NCBI GenBank assembly: GCA_030761205.1
Contig: JAULJL010000021.1
Coordinates: 12,071,160-12,135,159, forward strand
DNA: 64,000 nt
DNA from: Fremontodendron californicum
Lineage: Eukaryota > Streptophyta > Magnoliopsida > Malvales > Malvaceae
Direction: 5' to 3'
The notes below the pieces were generated by a model that saw only the letters and a program-made list of their open reading frames with translations, was not told the origin of the DNA and searched no databases. Positions 57,120-64,000 of the stretch are shown here, piece after piece; position 1 is the first letter of the stretch, and each line of letters begins with the position of its first letter. Position numbers and translations under genes: made by a program.

Positions 57120-60100
57120 AAGTTAATTTTTTTTCAATAAATTCATAATTGTTATTCTTTAACTTATATAAATATTTATTTAATAAATTAATAATATAAA
57201 AATAAAATTATCACCTATACATAGCACGAGATTAAAGCACATATCATATAATTAAATAAGTAAAACTAATCCATATGCGAGTCATAAACTAATTAGTACA
57301 TAAATCAAATATCTTTCCATTTGTTTTTGGCCGATCAAATATATTTTTAAAAAAAAAAATTCAAGTTTTTTTTTTTCCTAAAAAGACCACTAAAACTTTC
57401 CAAGGCCTAGCCCAACTTGTCTATTTAAATTTGAATTTATTTTTAAAATACTAAAATATATATATATATATTAGTATTTTAATATATATTTTTAAATTAA
57501 AAAACAAAATTTCATGATAAAATATTTTCGCGAACTGAGTGGGGTCTAATCTTGGAAAATCTTACTCAAGGTCCGATCAATCAACAAGTCTAATGTGAAA
57601 TAGATTTTTTTTCCCTTTCTTTTAATGTTTAAATGCTAAAGAATATGAAATATAGTGATTAAAGTTTACATTGTAGAGCAAAATACATCAATCATTTATA
57701 ATATTTTTTGCAATATTTTATTTTCATCTGCGACTTTTAAAAATTAAAATTTGAATCCATAACCTTTTAAAAATGTTTCAAATTAATCTATTTTATCAAT
57801 CATCATTAAAAATTTAATGAAACTTGCCACGTTAGTGCCACGTGGACATTCATGTGGCATAAATTCTAATCCAAAAATTAAACGGATTCATTTTTTTGTC
57901 ATGTGGATATCCACATAGTTTTGAGGTAGCAAATTATATCACATTTTAATGTTGGTTTTGTCGTTTAATGGAATGGATGAATTTGAAAAAGTAACTTTTT
58001 AAAAGTCATGATCTGAAAATTAAATTTTAAAAGTCGTAAAAGAAAAAAAAATACTACAGAAATCATGAATGTATGATACAATTTATTTTTATTTCGAAGA
58101 ATCTTTTATCATTTTTTTCTTTATTATTTGAATTCCGAATCATTTGCCACAATCTTTTTTAAAAGGATCCAATGAGTACTGCTCTGCAAAGTTTAATTAG
58201 GCTTGAAAGCTATGCCATTGTTAACAAAAGCATCCTAATTTATGAATTATAGGTAAAAAGGTTCAAAAACACTAGAAAAGGGGAAAAAAAAAAGGACATT
58301 TGAGAATAATAACTAAAAAGTCTAGAATAATAACTTTTTTGGGTGTTGATAGACATTCACTTCTCTAGCAATATAAAAGAATAAAGGGGATTTCATGTAT
58401 ATAGAAAAATATATAATGATATGATGCAAATACGATATAAGAAAAATAATTAAAATACAATACAAAACATGACTTGAACATGTCAAAATCTATATATCAC
58501 GAATTATTAATTTGTCAAAATTTATATAAATATATAACACCTTAAACATAATTATAAAACGAAAAAATAATACAAATATGACACGAATACAATGTTTACC
58601 TTGCCGTGTTCAAATTGCACATGATCTATTCAAATACATAGTATTCCTAATTTGTTCAGTAAAAGTAAGTTTTATTAATAATTTTTTTTTTTGAAAAGAT
58701 TGGGAAACTTGTTAAGCATTAACTATAAATACATCTAACAACTTCAGAAAAAAAAAAAAAAAATCATCCTAAACAGGAAAACCGAAGTTTTCTCGGATCC
58801 AGATATAGTAACCCTTCAAAGATCAAGTTGCCGCTTAATTTCTAGAAAGAAAAAGCTATAAATTCTGTCTAATAACATATACTGGTATGTAAAAATCTCA
58901 AGGTTCCTATAAGTAAAACAAATAAATTATATATATAATATTAATTTTATGTTGCTTTCATTTTTTATTTTATTTTTTAAGCATCCGAGTCCGACATATA
59001 TTCATTGATGAATCGGGAGATGCTATCCTCCAAATGTATGAATTTAAAAAAAAAAAAAACACATATAATAATGTTTTATACATATACACGTATCTAAAAC
59101 TCACGCTTCGGATCTATTAACATAAAATTAATTTGTGGGATAAAAGCCCAAAGTTCCTTAAATGGAAGAATCTAAACTGTAAGTATAAACCTAACCAGAA
59201 TGTGATGCAGCCAGCAGGTAGAAAGCAAAGAAGTTTGGGTTGTAAAGTAAAAGGATCATCCAGCTCGCAAACAGGATTAATTCAATATTGCAACAGGGCT
59301 AGCAACTCCTCCACCTCCATAAAAGGATCGCCCCGCAAGCTTTGATCCATGCTTAATTCCCTCAATACACGCTCACGCTCGGTCTCCACTTTATTGGCAG
59401 TATGATCCTCGGCAGTAGCATGAAATTTGATTTCTCATCCACCTTTGGCTCTGAATACCGGCTTTGATCGTCAACTTCGAAGAACTGATCCCTTAAAATG
59501 GTGGCTTCTTTTGATTCCTCAGCCTTCTTATCCCTACTTCCCTGCTGTAAAGTTTCCATCATATTACGATCACTCTGATTACTTGTTGAACCCTGTAAAA
59601 GTGGCAATTGCCCAAACTCTTCATTCCAAACAGGTAATTCTCCAAGCTCCACCAAATAATTATTACTTGATTGACAATACGAAATAAGATCGTTCTCGTT
59701 CACCAAGCTTTGATCCATGCTTAAATCCCTCAATACATGCTGGGACTCCACTTTATTGGCAGTATGATCATCAGCAGCAGCATTGAAATTTGATTTCTCC
59801 TCCACCTTTGGCTCTGAAATGCGCTTTTGATCGTCACGTTCGAACAACTGATCCCTTAAAATGGCGGCTTCTATTGATTCCTTAGCCTTCTTATCCCTAC
59901 TTACCGGCTGTAAAATTTCATCAGTCTGATTACTTGGTGGACAATGTAACTGTGGCAATTGCCCAAACTCTTCATTCCAAACAGGTAATTCTCCAAGCTC
60001 CACCAAAATATTACTTGATTGACAATGCGAAATAAGATCCTTTTCGTTCACCAAGCTTTGATTCATGCTTAAATCCCTCAATACATTTTGGGACTCCACT

Positions 60101-61510
60101 TTGTTGGGAGTATGGTTATCAGCATCAATGGCGGCCTTTTCTGGTTCCTGATAACCCTTATAATTATCCAAACTCTCTTAATGTAAAGCTTTCATCACAT
60201 TATTAGGATCAGTCTGATCACTTGGTTGTATCAATCCCAGCTCCTCCAAGTTACTTGATTGACAGTCTTCGTCGATATTCTTCCTTGTTTGATCATCTCT
60301 GAAAAACAACTGTTGAAGCCAAACGGCTTCGTATTCATCTGCGTCCGGAAGACGCGTATTCTTTATTTTACAAATCACCCATTCTTGAAACATATTTCCA
60401 GGAAGCCGATATTCATACATAATCCAAGTAGTCTTAATACCATCTTTTCTATTATTTTTCTCAGTATTAATGCATTTGTAGTCGTAAAAGTTAAGCATAT
60501 TCACATAACCTATTACTTGATCTCCGTCGTCGAAAATAGGTTTCTCACCTGTCGACGATTTCCAATATCCACCGCCCTCGCTTTCACTTTGAAGAGTTCT
60601 TTTTGGTCTTTTCCCATTCGAATTCTTTTGAGCAATCTTCTGTCGACGGCTGAAAGCGAATCGCTGGTTGCCTTTCATGAAAGGAAGCCGTTGATCATTT
60701 TCAAAGATAAGCCATGGCTTGAAAGAGTAAACATCAAAAACTTTAAAAAAATAACTGAGATCGCCTAGTTTCACGTCGCCGGTGGCAATGAGCTTTGGGA
60801 GATAGTGAGAAACTATCTCCCCATCGCTAGGATCGAACACCATTCCTGCATGAAGACGCAGCATATTTTCTTTCTAGGTTTTTTTTTTTTTTTTTTGGAT
60901 TAATTTCTTTCGTCGTGTGAATTTTTTCTTAAAGAAGACCAATCCTTCTTATATTTGTATATATAAGAAGTCGTCCGAATCTTGAATGAAAAGTTAACCT
61001 TTTCTTATAGGGAAATGTTTTGTTACAGCCATCTAACTTGGTCCATTTCCCAGCTACTCACCAAGATTAACCTCAGTTTTAGTTGTTAAAAGGCTCATCT
61101 AGCGGATTACTTTTGACCCAAATCCAAATTTTATAACTTAGGCCAGCGTGATCAAAATAAGATGTTCATTGGTAATTAAGATGGGCCTGATCATAAAATG
61201 CTATCTATATTTCAGGCCAGTCGGATTTAAATAGACATAAACGTGTTAGTATCCTGTCTAGACCTGAATCCGACTCGATTCATGAACAAAAATCTATAAT
61301 CAAAACATATAATAATAATAAAATATAAATTAAATCTCAATCCTATTAAAAAAAAAAAAAGGAACATGCTTAATGTAATTGTTTAAATAAGACTTAGATT
61401 TATTATTAAAAATAATTTATTTTATGTATTTAGTCAACAATTATCATCATACAATAATTTAATTATATTTAGAATTATTAATTTTATAATTGAATCTTGT
61501 ATCTTTAATA
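57120..61510 (+). repeat. Tandem unit C (NAC pseudogene), shortened
   Basis: Y block 57120-60895 follows unit A 21185-25030 with the NAC homologue in the same place and strand. The Z block (60896-61510) follows A for only ~600 bp, then breaks near AAAATTGATAATTTAATTAT and passes into the Y block of unit D. All W sequence is missing from this unit. Confidence 0.72.
59282..60864 (-). pseudogene. NAC-like pseudogene, close copy of the 23440-25011 gene
   Basis: Same start (MLRLHAGMVFDPSDG) and NAC domain as the unit A gene with few changes (for example VFDVYSF for VCDVYSF, DDGDQ for DDEDQ). The codon matching Gln229 is TAA (60178-60180), a C-to-T change, ending the frame after the NAC domain. 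The repeat region stays open downstream until a one-base loss near 59421 shifts the last third of the C terminus. It keeps a FFEVDDQSRYSEP segment in the second repeat that the unit A gene has shortened. A truncated NAC-only protein of 228 residues could still be made. Confidence 0.85.
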
Positions 61511-61549
61511 GAATAAAAATTGATAATTTAATTATATTTAGAAATGTTT

Positions 61550-64000
61550 CAAATTCATCTATTTTATCAATCATCATTAAAAATTTAACGAAATTTACCA
61601 CGTTAGTGCCACGTGGAATCAAGTGGCATAAATTCCAATCCAAAAATTAAATAGGTTCATCTTTTTTGCCATGTGGACATCCACGTGGTTTTGAGGTAGC
61701 AAATTATGTCATATTTTAATGTTGGTTTTGTCGCTGTTTAATGGAATGGATGAATTCGAAGCATTAATTTTTAAACGGTCATGGTCTGAAAATTAAATTT
61801 TAAAAATTGTAAATGAAAAAAATATATATATTACACAAATCATGAATGTATGATACAATTTATTCTTATTTGGATTGATCTTTTATCATTTTTTTTCTTT
61901 ATAATTTGAATTCCGAATCATTTGCCACAATCTTTTTTTAAAAGGATCCAATGAGTACTACTCTGCAAAGTTTAATTAGGCTTGAAAGCTATGCCAATTT
62001 TAACAAAAGCATCCTAATTTTTTAATTATAGGTTAAAAGGTTCAAAAACACAAGAAAAAGGGGAAAAATGGACATTTGAAAATAGTAACTAAAAAGTCTA
62101 GAATAATAACTTTTTTGGGTGTTGATAGACATTCACTTCTCTAGCAATATAAAACAATAAAGGGGATTTCATGTATATAGAAAAATATATAACATGTAAA
62201 CTAGATATATAATTTTTGATACAATACAATGATATGTGAAAAATAATTAAAATATAATTTAAAATACGACACGACATGACATGACTTGAATACATGAACA
62301 TGTCAAAATTTATATAACATGAATTATTAATGTGTCAATCTATATAAAGATATAACACCTTAAACATAATTATGAGACAAAAAAATTAATAATGCGAATA
62401 TAACACAAATACATAAATTTAATTACATGTTTACCATGCATGTCGTGTTTAACTTGCACATGGTCTATTCAAATATAGTATTCCTTTGTTCGGTAAAAGT
62501 AGTATAGCAACCGATTTTAGCCCGGGTCGAATCCGAATTCGACCTGGGTCATCTACAGGCACCAAATCCTTGGGCAGGCAACCTAACATGCCTTTGGGCC
62601 CAGAGGGCCCAAAGCAGGCCACCCAGCAGGGCACCTAGGCCTGCTGGCCCAATCTAGCCCAGCTTGCTAGGCAGGCCCCCAAGCAGCCAGGTCACCAGGC
62701 CCGCTGCCTGGCCCAACCGAGCCCAATTCCAAGCCCTGGCCTGACCAAGCCCAATCCCAACCCTAACCCTAGCAGCCACCCTTCTCCAGGCAGCCACCCC
62801 TTGTCCGGAAGCCACCGCAGGCCACTGCCCCAGCAGCCCTATCCTTTGCACGCCAACCCCCTAGCCCTGCACAACCCCCCTACATGCCACTGGTTGCTTG
62901 TAAGCAACCTTCCCATCCCCAAACTCGGGGACCCAAGTCCCAAACCCTAGGGTTTTGGGAACCAAAACCCTTCAAAAACAGAGAACAAAGGCATAACGGA
63001 GGAAACAAAAAAAATAATAAAATCAAGGACCCAAATAACCAAAAACCATAAAATAAAATATAAAGAAAAACACAAAAACAAAAAGAACCAAACAAAAACA
63101 AAAAAAAAAACCTTAGGCCACGGTTGTTTTAGTTTCGATAGGTTAGGATGTTTTGGTTTTCGAACGGTCAACAAGGAGATTAGGGTGAGGAGAAACCATG
63201 GTAGGAGTTGGGATTTGATCGGACCACTGAAGAAAGAAATCGGAATAGGAAAAGATTCGGGTTTCGGGCTTAGATCTACAAGGTTCGGTTTAGATTCGGA
63301 GGAAACGGTTAGGTTTTTTGGGAGAGAAAGGAGAAAAGAAAGGATTCAGGCTCGGTTTTGACCAAAAAACCATCGACGAAGGCGGCAGAAAGCGACGTCG
63401 ATTTTGGATTAATTTCTTTCGTCGTGTGAATTTTTTCTTAAAGAAGACCAATCCTTCTTATATTTGTATATATAAGAAGTCGTCCGAATCTTGAATGAAA
63501 AGTTAACCTTTTCTTATAGGGAAATGTTTTGTTACAGCCATCTAACTTGGTCCATTTCCCAGCTACTCACCAAGATTAACCTCAGTTTTAGTTGTTAAAA
63601 GGCTCATCTAGCGGATTACTTTTGACCCAAATCCAAATTTTATAACTTAGGCCAGCGTGATCAAAATAAGATGTTCATTGGTAATTAAGATGGGCCTGAT
63701 CATAAAATGCTATCTATATTTCAGGCCAGTCGAGTTTAGATAGACATAAACGTGTTAGTATCCTGTCTAGACCTGAACCCGACTCGATTCATAAACAAAA
63801 ATCTATAATCAAAACATATAATAATAATAAAATATAAATTAAATCTCAATCCTATTAAAAAAAAAAAAGGAACATGCTTAATGTAATTGTTTAAATAAGA
63901 CTTAGATTTATTATTAAAAATAATTTATTTTATGTATTTAGTCAACAATTATCATCATACGATAATTTAATTATATTTAGAATTATTAATTTTATAATTG
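61550..64000 (+). repeat. Tandem unit D (NAC replaced by LTR fragment), runs off the window
   Basis: 61550-62502 matches Y-block sequence (21846-22803 in A). The LTR-like segment 62503-63401 follows, then 63402-64000 matches the sequence just upstream of the NAC start (25020-25640 in A, nearly identical to 60896-61490 in C). Shared variants (AAAAGTTAACC, GTCCATTTCCCAGCTACTC) show D derives from C. Confidence 0.75.
62503..63401 (+). mobile_element. Truncated, diverged LTR related to the 8520-19717 element
   Basis: Begins TATAGCAACCGATTTTAGCC, close to the TGTAGCAACGGTTTTTAGCC start of the TR-GAG LTRs. An imperfect palindrome (CCCGGGTCGAAT / ATTCGACCTGGG) and a GGCCCA/AACCCTA-rich U3 like theirs follow. 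It reaches the GAAACGG and GAGAAAGGAGAAAAG parts and stops near GACGTCGA at 63401. The TATA, downstream half and 3' end are missing. No target duplication is seen, so it is a broken solo fragment. Confidence 0.6.

Noticed and set aside
60896..61500. 60896-61500 and 63402-64000 as two LTRs of one element
   Set aside because: The sequence matches the region upstream of the NAC gene in units A and B, has no TG...CA ends, PBS or target duplication; it is duplicated as part of the tandem units.

Overview
This is nuclear DNA of a flowering plant, probably a eudicot. It is AT-rich, holds a spliced plant gene with GT-AG introns at its left edge, encodes NAC-type proteins, and is otherwise mostly transposable elements of plant type (Tat/Ogre-like and Tork-like LTR retrotransposons, Helitrons, hAT MITEs, a tRNA-derived SINE, LINE tails). 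I see no prokaryotic or organellar genes. The species cannot be told from the sequence alone.

Layout: (1) 1-5280 is a minus-strand kelch-repeat gene; 12 coding exons are reconstructed (460 codons in one continuous frame) and the 3' end runs off the window. (2) 5285-8514 is AT-rich intergenic DNA with old repeat debris. (3) 8520-19717 is one complete 11.2-kb non-autonomous Ty3/gypsy element (Tat/Ogre-like PBS, 1.7-kb LTRs, degenerate gag, no pol, two internal tandem arrays). (4) 19723-21184 is unique AT-rich sequence with a cluster of palindromic motifs. (5) 21185 to the right end is a tandem array of a large repeat unit. Unit A (about 21185-42744) carries an intact intronless NAC-like gene. 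Unit B (about 42745-57119) has lost the NAC gene; a 66-bp-period palindrome array and an extra copy of a neighbouring segment stand in its place. Unit C (about 57120-61510) carries a NAC pseudogene with a nonsense codon and a frameshift. In unit D (about 61550-64000, runs off the window) a truncated LTR stands where the NAC gene should be.

Units A and B, and an older duplication nested inside each, are natural comparisons of occupied and empty sites. They date and delimit many insertions: a young 5.4-kb Copia element present only in A (34428-39868), two Helitron-like elements present in A and B, a LINE fragment inside one Helitron, an hAT MITE inside that LINE fragment in A only, a tRNA-derived SINE, a truncated LINE tail and TRIM-like LTRs. 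Several have matching empty sites in the same window, so their borders are supported directly.

The only genes likely to work for the host are the kelch gene (cytosolic or nuclear scaffold-type beta-propeller with a C-terminal coiled coil) and the NAC-like gene in unit A (putative DNA-binding regulator with an amplified C-terminal repeat). Everything else is mobile or repeat DNA. The most unusual signals are the exactly 66-bp-spaced array of alternating hairpins at 43798-44029, the similar cluster at 20799-20965, and the different fates of the NAC gene in the four tandem units.
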